64,000 nucleotides of DNA. Source: Bacteroidota bacterium (GTDB lineage: Bacteria; Bacteroidota; Bacteroidia; 2-12-FULL-35-15). Below, piece after piece: positions 16,355 through 24,443 of the stretch. The stretch lies in NCBI GenBank assembly GCA_947479085.1, contig CANJYB010000002.1, positions 231,023-295,022 of the forward strand, read 5' to 3'. Numbering within the stretch: position 1 is the first letter of the stretch; every line of letters begins with the position of its first letter. Under the pieces are notes generated by a model, which saw only the letters and a program-made list of their open reading frames with translations, did no database searches and was not told the origin of the DNA. The position numbers were made by a program, and so were the translations under genes.

Positions 16355-17386
16355 ATGAATAAGAGTAATCGGTCTGAAGATAATTTCAACTCGTTAAATG
16401 TATTATACTTTATATACAAATGGCGTATACCGCTTATTGTTATTGGCCTTGCTACTATCATAATTTCAAGTATTGTAGCTTTAACCATCCAGGAAAAATA
16501 CAAATCAACTGTCATTCTTTTCCCAGCCACCACCAGTTCCATTTCCAAAGCCCTTTTATCTGAAAATAGTTTTAAGAACGAAGACGTACTTCAATTTGGT
16601 CAGGAGGAAGAAGCCGAGCAAATGCTCCAGATATTAAATTCTGATGAAATCAGAAGCCGGATTGCCGATAAATACCATTTGATGGAGCATTACGGTATTG
16701 ATAAAACCGACAGATACAAGCAAACAAAACTGTACGATGAATTTCAGGGGAATATTACTTTCAAGCGGACAGAATACATGTCCGTTAAAATTGAAGTAAT
16801 GGACAGAGATCCTGATACCGCTGCTATGATTGCCAATGAAATTGCCGCACTTCATGATTCTGCAAAAATAAGAATGGTGCGTGACAGGGCTTACCAGGCT
16901 TTAAGTATTGTCGGTAAAGAATATCATGCAAAACAGGAAGATGTAAAAAGAATGAACGATTCCATAAAGGCCATTAATAATCTTGGTATTTATGATTACG
17001 AATCACAATCGGATAAAACGGTGGAGCAATACTCTATTGCAATTTCAAAAGGCGACCAAAGAGCAGTAAAAGCATTGGAAGAGAAGTTGAAAGTTCTTGC
17101 TCAATATGGAAGCATCTATGTTGCTTTGCGTGATAATTTGATTTTGCAAAACAAACAGTTAAACACGTTAAAAACAAAATATGAGGAAGCATTGGTAGAT
17201 GCAAAACAAATCTTACCGCAAAAATTTGTGGTAAGTAGTGCATTTCCCGCAGAAAAAAAATCCTATCCGGTTAGATGGATAATTGTTGTAGTGTCAACCT
17301 TGTCGTCTTTACTTATAGCAATCATTGTTATTTTACTAATTGAAAATATCAGGCAATTTAAAGGTGGAGGAACGGAAGCTGAATGA
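16355..17386 (+). CDS. Wzz-type polysaccharide chain-length determinant
   Basis: A 343-residue polysaccharide co-polymerase. One membrane helix follows a short cytoplasmic N terminus (WRIPLIVIGLATIIISSIVAL, residues ~24-44) and a second lies at the C terminus (WIIVVVSTLSSLLIAIIVIL, ~309-328). Between them is a long periplasmic coiled-coil domain, and a Pro-containing motif (KKSYPVRW) precedes the second helix, as in Wzz proteins. There is no C-terminal kinase domain. It sets the length of the exported glycan together with the polymerase. The next gene encodes a second, diverged protein of the same layout. Confidence 0.85.
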   Translation: MNKSNRSEDNFNSLNVLYFIYKWRIPLIVIGLATIIISSIVALTIQEKYKSTVILFPATTSSISKALLSENSFKNEDVLQFGQEEEAEQMLQILNSDEIRSRIADKYHLMEHYGIDKTDRYKQTKLYDEFQGNITFKRTEYMSVKIEVMDRDPDTAAMIANEIAALHDSAKIRMVRDRAYQALSIVGKEYHAKQEDVKRMNDSIKAINNLGIYDYESQSDKTVEQYSIAISKGDQRAVKALEEKLKVLAQYGSIYVALRDNLILQNKQLNTLKTKYEEALVDAKQILPQKFVVSSAFPAEKKSYPVRWIIVVVSTLSSLLIAIIVILLIENIRQFKGGGTEAE

Positions 17387-17488
17387 CTACGGAAACCAGT
17401 TGCAAATTTCCTCCAAACAAAAACTAAACTGGCAACTCAGGTAATCAGAAACAAATTTGAAAAAACAAAATTAGTAAACGAAGAAAAG

Positions 17489-18565
17489 ATGGCAGAAGAA
17501 AAAAAGATAGATACGTCAATAGAATCTAATGAAACAAGACAGGAAATTCCTGAAAAAGAAAAAATAAATACAATAAACAAAGAAAAGAAATCAGCAGCGA
17601 TAAGTCCAATGCAGGAGTACACACAAAGTAATTATCACTTTTTAAAACTAATAGTAAAATGGAAATTCTATTTTATTGTTATTGCTGTTGTGTCGTTTAT
17701 TATAGCCGCCATTTTTTCAAGTGAATGGTTTATCCCTTCTAAATATAAATCATTTGCGGTAGTTTATCCTTCCAATCTGACACCTTATGGTGATGAAAGT
17801 CCAACTGAACAAATGATGCAATTATTTGCATCAGCGGATATTCAAAAAGACATCATCAGAAAATTTAATTTGCCAAAAAGGTATGATATTGACACTGCAG
17901 CCAAATCCGGAATGGCCGCTTTAATTTCCACTTACGAGTCAAATATTAGTATAAGTCGCACCCAGTTTGAGTCTATTGAGATTAAGGTTTTAGATACCGA
18001 TCCAAAAGTAGCTTGCGAAATGGTAAAGGAGATTATTAATTCTCTTAACCTGAAAGCAAGAAAACTTCAACGGGATAAAACCGGAGAAGTATTGGTAGTG
18101 CTTACAAATCAATTGAAGTATAAAAAGCAACAGTTGGATTCTATCAGTTTTAAACTACTTGATTTGAGAAAAAAATATCAGATACTTGATTACAACTCTC
18201 AGGCAAAAGAAGTGATGAAAGCGTATTTTAAAGTATTGTCTGGAGGGAAAGGTAGCAATAACATGAAAACAATTGAAGAAATGATGCATAACATGGAAGA
18301 AAAGGGAGGAGAATATTATGAAAGCATGAATTTGTTCAACGAATTGATAAAAGGTTACAGCAAGGCAAGACTGGATTATGATGATGTTTATAAAGACATG
18401 AACAAGGAACTTACCTATACTAATATGGTAACATATCCTTCTCCATCTGATAAAAAGGCATATCCTATACGTTCTTTAATTGTTATTGTTTCAGTAGTTT
18501 CTGCCAATCTTTTTTTATTTTTAGTAATCGTTTTCCTTGATACAAAAAGGAAAATATTTCAATAA
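17489..18565 (+). CDS. second Wzz-type chain-length determinant
   Basis: A 358-residue protein with the same plan as its neighbour. A charged, Lys/Glu-rich N terminus of about 45 residues is followed by a membrane helix (FYFIVIAVVSFIIAAIF, ~62-78), a periplasmic part with coiled-coil character, the motif SDKKAYPIRS, and a C-terminal helix (LIVIVSVVSANLFLFLVIVF). The two proteins share local patterns such as SxxEQMMQLF/EEEAEQMLQI, SRTQFESIEIKVLDTDP/KRTEYMSVKIEVMDRDP and the DP-x-A motif, so they are probably paralogues from a duplication that then diverged. They may form a mixed complex. Confidence 0.85.
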   Translation: MAEEKKIDTSIESNETRQEIPEKEKINTINKEKKSAAISPMQEYTQSNYHFLKLIVKWKFYFIVIAVVSFIIAAIFSSEWFIPSKYKSFAVVYPSNLTPYGDESPTEQMMQLFASADIQKDIIRKFNLPKRYDIDTAAKSGMAALISTYESNISISRTQFESIEIKVLDTDPKVACEMVKEIINSLNLKARKLQRDKTGEVLVVLTNQLKYKKQQLDSISFKLLDLRKKYQILDYNSQAKEVMKAYFKVLSGGKGSNNMKTIEEMMHNMEEKGGEYYESMNLFNELIKGYSKARLDYDDVYKDMNKELTYTNMVTYPSPSDKKAYPIRSLIVIVSVVSANLFLFLVIVFLDTKRKIFQ

Positions 18566-18572
18566 ATAGCTT

Positions 18573-20033
18573 TTGTTAGCCTATAAAAATATAAAATGGG
18601 TACTTGCGCTCAGTATAGTATTTATTGTAATAAATGCCGTATGTACTTATTTTGAATTCTATTATTTTAATCTTGTCCCTGCAGTTGTTTTAATTGTTTT
18701 ACTTGCACTCTTTTCTCTCGATAAACTTATTTTACTTGTAGTTTTTTTAACACCTTTTGCAATTAACCTGCAAAACATAGAAGGAGGATTAGGTCTTAGC
18801 TTGCCTACGGAACCAATTATTTTTGGCATAATGCTCCTCTTTATTTTTAAGCAGTTGCATCAGAATACGCTTGATATAAAAGTAATGAAGCATCCTATTA
18901 CGGTTGCAATAATAGTTAACCTGGTTTGGATATTTATAACCTGCATTACAAGCGATATCCCCATCGTTTCTTTTAAATTCCTGATCTCCCGTTTATGGTT
19001 TGTAATTGTTTTTTATTTTCTCGGAACGCAGTTATTTAAAAATTATAAAAATATTAAACGGTTCGATTGGCTTTATATTCTTCCTTTTACAGTTATTATT
19101 TTTTATACCCTTTACGAACATTCGTTAATGGGTTTTGAAGAAACTCCGGCAAATTATGTTATGTCACCTTTTTATAATGACCATACTATTTACGGTGCTA
19201 TATTGGCTATGTTTTTTCCGGCCTTGATTTTTTTTACAATGAATAAGAAGTATTCCGGCAGTATAAAGTTTGCTGCATTTATTCTATTGTGTATTTTTAT
19301 TGTAGCATTAATTTTCTCTTATACACGGGCCGCTTGGTTAAGTCTTGCGGTAGCAGTAATTGTTTATGTTTTATTGTTACTGAAGATAAAATTCAAATAC
19401 CTGATGTTTTCCTTTGTTGGGGTTTCTGTATTGGCTTTAATTTATCAAACAGAGATAGTAATGAAGCTTGAAAGTAACAGACAGGACGCGTCTCAGGATT
19501 TTAATAAACATATTGAATCTATTTCCAATATTTCTACTGATGCTTCTAATCTGGAAAGGTTGAATCGCTGGAATGCTGCCTTCAGGATGTTTGCAGAACG
19601 ACCTGTTTTTGGTTGGGGACCGGGTACCTATAGTTTTGAGTACGCACCTTTTCAGCATGCGCATGAAAAAACCATTATAAGTACCAATATGGGAGACAAA
19701 GGAAATGCCCATAGTGAATACATTGGTCCTTTATGCGAATCGGGTGTAATGGGGGTCCTTACTTTTATTGCAATAGTAATTTGTACTTTGTCAACAGGAT
19801 TCAGGCTATATTATACTATCAAGGATAATGAAACAAAAAAACTGGTGCTTGTCACTTTACTGGGTTTCATAACTTATATTGTTCATGGGGCGCTAAACGA
19901 CTTTTTGGATACGGATAAAGCCTCCATTCCGTTCTGGGGATTTGTTGCAATGCTGGTTGCAATTGATATCTATCACAATAATAAAAAAGAAATTGCAGAG
20001 GAAGAAGAGATGGTTAGTGCATCCTTAAACTAA
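18573..20033 (+). CDS. O-antigen ligase / polymerase (Wzy_C domain)
   Basis: A 486-residue membrane protein with about 11-12 hydrophobic segments and the large periplasmic loop of the Wzy/WaaL superfamily. The hallmark is the motif NLERLNRWNAAFRMFAERP followed by VFGWGPGTYSFEY (residues ~326-358), with the charged loop HAHEKTI and an Asn-Ala-His-Ser-Glu motif (GNAHSEYIGPL). It may polymerise repeat units or ligate them to lipid A-core; sequence alone does not decide. The start must be the TTG at 18573, 8 nt after the previous stop, because the nearby ATG is out of frame and the next in-frame Met is 85 residues in. Its 3' end overlaps the convergent phosphatase gene by 20 bp. Confidence 0.85.
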   Translation: MLAYKNIKWVLALSIVFIVINAVCTYFEFYYFNLVPAVVLIVLLALFSLDKLILLVVFLTPFAINLQNIEGGLGLSLPTEPIIFGIMLLFIFKQLHQNTLDIKVMKHPITVAIIVNLVWIFITCITSDIPIVSFKFLISRLWFVIVFYFLGTQLFKNYKNIKRFDWLYILPFTVIIFYTLYEHSLMGFEETPANYVMSPFYNDHTIYGAILAMFFPALIFFTMNKKYSGSIKFAAFILLCIFIVALIFSYTRAAWLSLAVAVIVYVLLLLKIKFKYLMFSFVGVSVLALIYQTEIVMKLESNRQDASQDFNKHIESISNISTDASNLERLNRWNAAFRMFAERPVFGWGPGTYSFEYAPFQHAHEKTIISTNMGDKGNAHSEYIGPLCESGVMGVLTFIAIVICTLSTGFRLYYTIKDNETKKLVLVTLLGFITYIVHGALNDFLDTDKASIPFWGFVAMLVAIDIYHNNKKEIAEEEEMVSASLN

Positions 20034-21252
20034 ACAAGGCGATATCATCAATATAAGGCATGCTTTGTTTGTAATTGATAATTGTCTCCATTATCAATCT
20101 GTTCAGACTCTTCATATCCAGTTCAGGATTGTTCCGAATGATGTCTTTTAAGGAATCTATTCCAAAATCTTCAGAGTTGTCATTTTCTAATTCCACTAAT
20201 CCGTCTGTATAACAAACAATAGAAGTTCCTGAAGTAATGTTCAAAATCCCCTCTTTTATTTTTGTTATTTCATCAAACATTCCCAGACCAGTGCAACCAG
20301 TCTTTAAAAGACTTATGGAATTACCAATTGAAACTAATGGTGGATTATGAGCAGCATTAATATATGTAAGTGTCCTTGTTACTAAATTATACTTTGCAAT
20401 AAAAAGTGTAATGAATTTTTCACCTTTGGCACTTGCCATTACTTTGGTATTTAATTCACGAACAAGTTCGGTAAGCGAAGTGGTATGGTTAAACAATACC
20501 CGTAAGTTTGCCTGAAAATTCGACATTAACAAAGCTGCTGCAACCCCTTTACCGGAAACATCGGCAACGCAAAAGGCGCATTCGTTTTTATTCAACCAGA
20601 TAAAATCATAATAATCACCACCAACTTCCTGGTGTGGTAAATAAAATGCAGCAGTATCTAATACATTGTCTTTTGGTAAAGAAGTAGGGAAAAGCATTGA
20701 TTGCATTTCAGAGGCAAGTTCTAACTCTTTCTTCATTGCCGCTTGGCGGATATTTTCTTTAGCAAGTTTTTTATTTTCAATCGCAACAAAGATTATACTC
20801 GCAAGTGTTTGAACAAATGGAAGGTGTTTAATAGTTGGACTTACTTCAACTTTATCCTCTAAATCTCCAATTAAAACATATGCTAAAGGTTCGGTTTTAT
20901 GGAAAACAGGAATAACAATTTCAAATGTTTTACTTAACGTGGTTTGCGAAAAATTTGTTGTGCTGATTTCCTTTATAGGTAACAGGTCATTTTCTACGTT
21001 AATATAATTGTATTCCTCTCCAACTCCATATTTCAAAATACATTTCCAGCCATTTTCATTGCTGAACAGAACTAATTTACCAATGTTCAATTCGGTTTTG
21101 ATAACATTTTCAAAAATTTCCAGTAATTGTTCTGTGGAGTGGTTATGGTTGATCGCCTTGGTAATTTCCAATAACGAATTAAGCTTAATATCTTTAATTC
21201 GCTTCGAAAGATTTCTGTTCATTTGCGATGACATTTCAAAAGAGTCGTTCAT
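20014..21252 (-). CDS. GAF-domain PP2C-type (SpoIIE-like) protein phosphatase
   Basis: A 412-residue cytoplasmic regulator. Residues ~25-165 look like a GAF sensory domain. A helical linker follows (MKKELELASEMQSMLFPTSL, the usual lead into RsbU/SpoIIE phosphatases), and residues ~195-412 are the PP2C-like phosphatase. Metal-binding motifs are visible: EVGGDYYDFIWL, FCVADVSGKGVAAALLMS, INAAHNPPL, IVCYTDGLVE and DDIALFSLR. Such enzymes dephosphorylate Ser/Thr on STAS or SiaC-type antagonists. A SiaB-SiaC pair without an adjacent phosphatase lies at 37.7 kb, so this could be its partner, but that is inference. It is the last gene of the minus-strand lipid A block, with 57 bp to lpxD. Confidence 0.9.
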   Translation of the reverse strand: MNDSFEMSSQMNRNLSKRIKDIKLNSLLEITKAINHNHSTEQLLEIFENVIKTELNIGKLVLFSNENGWKCILKYGVGEEYNYINVENDLLPIKEISTTNFSQTTLSKTFEIVIPVFHKTEPLAYVLIGDLEDKVEVSPTIKHLPFVQTLASIIFVAIENKKLAKENIRQAAMKKELELASEMQSMLFPTSLPKDNVLDTAAFYLPHQEVGGDYYDFIWLNKNECAFCVADVSGKGVAAALLMSNFQANLRVLFNHTTSLTELVRELNTKVMASAKGEKFITLFIAKYNLVTRTLTYINAAHNPPLVSIGNSISLLKTGCTGLGMFDEITKIKEGILNITSGTSIVCYTDGLVELENDNSEDFGIDSLKDIIRNNPELDMKSLNRLIMETIINYKQSMPYIDDIALFSLRMH

Positions 21253-21309
21253 AATCCCTACGAAGATAGTTATCTTATTCTTTGGTTGTTATAAAATCAG
21301 TCAAAAAAT

Positions 21310-22242
21310 TTATTGATTCAGTTTTTTTAATAGTTCAGGAAGCATTTTTAATGCTGCCACTTCTTTCATTTTCCCTCTTGCTTCCCCTGCTGGTGAACCG
21401 AAATATGTTTTGCCTGCTTCAATATCTTCCCCTAAACCAGCCTGAGCAAGCAGTACTGCCCCTTTTCCTATGGTTACATCACTTCTCACTCCTGCCTGGC
21501 CCCATAGTGTTACTCCATCTTCTATTTTTACTACTCCCGCCACGCCTACCTGTGATGCCATCAAACACATTTTCCCAACCTGGGTATCATGCCCAATCTG
21601 CACATGGTTGTCAATTTTTGTTCCGGCTCCAATCCTGGTTATGCCAGAAACGCCTTTATCAATTGTACACATAGCACCTATTTCCACATCATCTTCAATC
21701 ACTACACTTCCGCAGGAAATCATTTTATCAAACTTGTCAGCACGTTTTTTATAATAAAAAGCATCTGCCCCTATTACTGTATTGGCATGGATTATTACAT
21801 TGTTTCCCAAATGGCAATCATTATAAATAACCACATTTGGGTGAATTACGCAATTGTCTCCTATGGTAACATTGTTTCCTAAATAAACTCCAGGCATAAT
21901 GACCGTGTTTACACCCGTTTTCGCACTTTCACTAATTTGTTTTAAAGAATACGCAGAGGGATAAAAATGCCGCACAAGTTTATTATAATCTCTGAAAGGA
22001 TCATCAGAAATTAATAATGCCTTTCCCTCTGGACATTCCGTTTTTTTATTAATTAAAATAGTAGTCGCTTTTGAATGCAGCGCTTTCTCATAGTATTTAG
22101 GGTGGTCAACAAAAACAATATCGCCTTCTTCTACCATGTGAATTTCGTTAAACCCGTTAATTAAATGGTTTTCATCACCAACAAATTCACAATTAATAAG
22201 AGCGGCAATGTCTTTAAGTTTATAAGGCTGATTTAATTTCAT
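21310..22242 (-). CDS. lpxD: UDP-3-O-(3-hydroxyacyl)glucosamine N-acyltransferase
   Basis: A 310-residue left-handed beta-helix acyltransferase that adds the N-linked 3-hydroxyacyl chain to UDP-3-O-acyl-glucosamine in lipid A synthesis. The N-terminal ~95 residues are the LpxD uridine-binding domain. Hexapeptide repeats follow (VYLGNNVTIGDNCVIHPNVV and more). The catalytic His is in KIDNHVQIGHDTQVGK near residue 220, followed by MASQVGVAGVVKIEDG. The C-terminal helix is short. Bacteroidota often carry two LpxD homologues, one of them beside efp as here, so a second, canonical LpxD elsewhere in the genome is possible. Confidence 0.85.
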   Translation of the reverse strand: MKLNQPYKLKDIAALINCEFVGDENHLINGFNEIHMVEEGDIVFVDHPKYYEKALHSKATTILINKKTECPEGKALLISDDPFRDYNKLVRHFYPSAYSLKQISESAKTGVNTVIMPGVYLGNNVTIGDNCVIHPNVVIYNDCHLGNNVIIHANTVIGADAFYYKKRADKFDKMISCGSVVIEDDVEIGAMCTIDKGVSGITRIGAGTKIDNHVQIGHDTQVGKMCLMASQVGVAGVVKIEDGVTLWGQAGVRSDVTIGKGAVLLAQAGLGEDIEAGKTYFGSPAGEARGKMKEVAALKMLPELLKKLNQ

Positions 22243-22280
22243 TTCGAAATTCGATTTTCTATGAGTTCAAATATTTATAA

Positions 22281-22318
22281 TATAAAAACGCCTGATTAAT
22301 AAAATTAATGAGGCGTTT
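22281..22318 (-). terminator. intrinsic terminator after efp
   Basis: On the minus strand AAACGCCT...AGGCGTTT arms (22318-22311 with 22293-22286), with an inner ATTAAT/ATTAAT pair, are followed by a T-rich run (TTTTTATATTATA). It lies in the 96-bp gap between efp and lpxD and suggests partial uncoupling of the two genes. Confidence 0.55.
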
Positions 22319-22338
22319 AGAAATAGTTCTGAAAAAAA

Positions 22339-22899
22339 TTATTTCACACGCTCCACATACGAATTTGTACGTGTATCAATTTTTATTTTTTCCCCTTCAT
22401 TTACAAACAAAGGTACGTTTACCACAGCACCAGTTTCCATAGTGGCAGGTTTTAAAGTATTGGTGGCAGTGTTACCTTTTTCTCCAGGTTCAGCATAAGT
22501 AATTACTAATTCAACAAAAGTTGGAGCTTCTGCCAGAATCGGCTCATCTCCTTCAAATGATATTTTTACTTCCATTCCTTCTTTCATGAATTTCAAACTG
22601 TCACCAAGTAAAAGTGCAGGTATATGTATTTGCTCATAGGTCTCATTGTCCATACAAACGATAAAATCACCTTCAGGATAAATAAATTGCATTTGTTTGT
22701 AATCCACACGAACTAACTCTACTGCTTCTCCTGCGCGGAAACGATTCTCTACTATTTTTCCGTTTTTTAAATTACGCATACGGGCCTGATAGAATGCACG
22801 TAAATTACCGGGTGTACGGTGTTGATATTCTTCAATTTTGCAAAGTTCGCCATTGAAACGAATAACTGAACCTACATTGATGTCGCCTGAATTTGCCAT
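22339..22899 (-). CDS. efp: translation elongation factor P
   Basis: A 186-residue EF-P, which relieves ribosome stalling at polyproline stretches. All three beta domains are present: KOW-like N domain (residues 1-65), and the two OB domains with VCMDNETYEQI and TATNTLKPATMETGAVVNVP at the C terminus. The tip loop of domain I, which in most EF-Ps carries a modified Lys or Arg (PGKGxAF), reads HRTPGNLRAF, with Asn32 at the modified position. An Arg sits two residues later (Arg34). The gene has its own strong promoter and a terminator, and lies between an ABC ATPase gene and lpxD, a frequent arrangement in Bacteroidota. Confidence 0.95.
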   Translation of the reverse strand: MANSGDINVGSVIRFNGELCKIEEYQHRTPGNLRAFYQARMRNLKNGKIVENRFRAGEAVELVRVDYKQMQFIYPEGDFIVCMDNETYEQIHIPALLLGDSLKFMKEGMEVKISFEGDEPILAEAPTFVELVITYAEPGEKGNTATNTLKPATMETGAVVNVPLFVNEGEKIKIDTRTNSYVERVK

Positions 22900-22937
22900 A
22901 AGTAATTGTTTTTTATTAAAATTTTAAAATTGGAGTG

Positions 22938-22968
22938 CAAATATAGGATTAATGGAGTGAATTACAAA
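22938..22968 (-). promoter_or_regulatory. Bacteroidota-type promoter of efp
   Basis: On the minus strand TTTG (22968-22965), 19 nt, TATATTTG (22945-22938): a full match to the -33/-7 consensus, about 39 bp upstream of the efp start codon. Confidence 0.65.
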
Positions 22969-22977
22969 CTACAATTT

Positions 22978-23598
22978 CTATTTATAATCCTCTACAAATA
23001 TCTGTTTATTGCAAAATGGGTATTCGTATTCTATTTGGTTAGAAGCGACAATAATTAATCTTTTCTCGGAATAATCATTTACAAGTTGCTGATACCAGTC
23101 AATCGCTTTCTTATCAAGGTTAGAGGATGGTTCATCCAATAACAAAATGGGGGTATCGGATAGAACGGCCAAAGCAAGGCGAACACGCTGTTTCATTCCG
23201 GATGAAAAATATTTTAATTGTTTATTTTTTGCGTTTTCAAGGCCGGTAAGTTCAACAATTTTTTGTGTGGTCAGCTCTTGATGGAAAGGTTTAAACTTTG
23301 CCTGAAATTCTATGGATTCAATTAAAGTAAATTCTTCAAATAATTCAAGGTAAGGAGAAGCAAAGCTTATACATCGGAAAAAGTTTTCTTCATCCATAAT
23401 AACAAAACCTTCTTCATAACTTAACTTGCCTTCCGAAGGAATCATACTCCCGGCAATTACCTGCAGTAGGGTTGATTTTCCTGAACCATTTGCACCAAGA
23501 ATTACATAATTGTTATCATTAGTAAACTCATAATTTACTTTGCGGAATATCCATTCGTAATTATAGCGTTTACCTATGTCAGTTAATATAATATTCAT
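22978..23598 (-). CDS. ABC transporter ATP-binding protein
   Basis: A 206-residue stand-alone ABC ATPase. I start it at the ATG at 23598 (MNIILTDIGKRYNYEWIF); an in-frame start 30 nt further upstream would fall in the transcript leader next to a terminator. Walker A is LGANGSGKSTLL, the signature motif is YFSSGMKQRVRLALA, Walker B is PILLLDEPSSNLD, and the switch is IIVASNQ (Asn-Gln where most have a His). No membrane partner is adjacent. In many Bacteroidota this ATPase sits between lpxA and efp, so it may help lipid or LPS transport, but its partner is unknown. Confidence 0.85.
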   Translation of the reverse strand: MNIILTDIGKRYNYEWIFRKVNYEFTNDNNYVILGANGSGKSTLLQVIAGSMIPSEGKLSYEEGFVIMDEENFFRCISFASPYLELFEEFTLIESIEFQAKFKPFHQELTTQKIVELTGLENAKNKQLKYFSSGMKQRVRLALAVLSDTPILLLDEPSSNLDKKAIDWYQQLVNDYSEKRLIIVASNQIEYEYPFCNKQIFVEDYK

Positions 23599-23608
23599 TT
23601 TTGCAAAT

Positions 23609-23634
23609 AAAAAAAGTGTGTTTGTCACACACTT
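23609..23634 (-). terminator. intrinsic terminator after lpxA
   Basis: On the minus strand AAGTGTGT, a 5-nt loop GACAA, ACACACTT and then a run of seven T. It is placed 36 bp after the lpxA stop and just before the ABC ATPase start, so it may end or attenuate the lpxC-lpxA transcript. Confidence 0.6.
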
Positions 23635-23669
23635 AAATTCATAATTTATAACTCATAATTCGTGATTTC

Positions 23670-24443
23670 TCAAGAAATTCCTCTCATAATTCCATCTTTC
23701 GACTCACGAATAAAACTCAATATTTGTTCCTTTTCGTTAGATGCCGGAGCTTCATGTTCTATGATGGCCAAGGCATTGGTTACATTATGTCCTTTAATAT
23801 AAAGCGTTCTGTAAATGTCTTCTATTTCCAGGATGCGTTCATTACTATATCCTCTTCTGCGTAATCCTACGGAATTTATTCCAATGTATTGCAACGGCTC
23901 ACGGGCGGCTTTAGTAAAGGGCGGTACGTTTTTTCTCACTAATGAACCACCGGTAATAAATGCATGGGCGCCAATTCTGATAAATTGCTGAACAGCAACC
24001 AAGCCTTCCAGAATTGTAAAATCTTCAATCGTCACATGTCCTGCAAGGTTTACACTGTTAGCAATGATAACATTATTTCCAATAATGCAATCGTGCGCTA
24101 CGTGAACATAGGCCATTAATAAACAATTACTGCCAAGTGCGGTTTTCATTTTATCAGTGGTTCCTCTGTTTATGGTAACGCATTCGCGAATGGTAGTATT
24201 ATCTCCTATTTCAACAGTCGTTTCTTCCCCGCTGAATTTTAAATCCTGTGGTATGGCAGAAATAACTGCACCCGGAAATATCCTGCAATTCTTACCAATA
24301 CGGGCACCGGGAAAAATGGTAACATTAGGTCCTATCCAGGTGCCATCGCCAATCTCTACATTTTCATAAACGGATGAAAATGGTGCAATGGTAACGTTAC
24401 TGCCTATTTTAGCTTCAGGATGTATGTACGAGAGTGGGTTCAT
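23670..24443 (-). CDS. lpxA: acyl-ACP-UDP-N-acetylglucosamine O-acyltransferase
   Basis: A 257-residue LpxA, the first enzyme of lipid A synthesis: it transfers a 3-hydroxyacyl chain from ACP to the 3-OH of UDP-GlcNAc. The left-handed beta-helix repeats run through residues 8-190 (IHPEAKIGSNVTIAPFSSVY). VHVAHDCIIGNNVIIAN contains the catalytic His, and ISAIPQDLKFSGEET is the family loop. The C-terminal helical domain contains LRRRGYSNERILEIEDIYR. It overlaps the 3' end of lpxC-fabZ by 29 bp, so the two are translationally coupled. Confidence 0.95.
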   Translation of the reverse strand: MNPLSYIHPEAKIGSNVTIAPFSSVYENVEIGDGTWIGPNVTIFPGARIGKNCRIFPGAVISAIPQDLKFSGEETTVEIGDNTTIRECVTINRGTTDKMKTALGSNCLLMAYVHVAHDCIIGNNVIIANSVNLAGHVTIEDFTILEGLVAVQQFIRIGAHAFITGGSLVRKNVPPFTKAAREPLQYIGINSVGLRRRGYSNERILEIEDIYRTLYIKGHNVTNALAIIEHEAPASNEKEQILSFIRESKDGIMRGIS

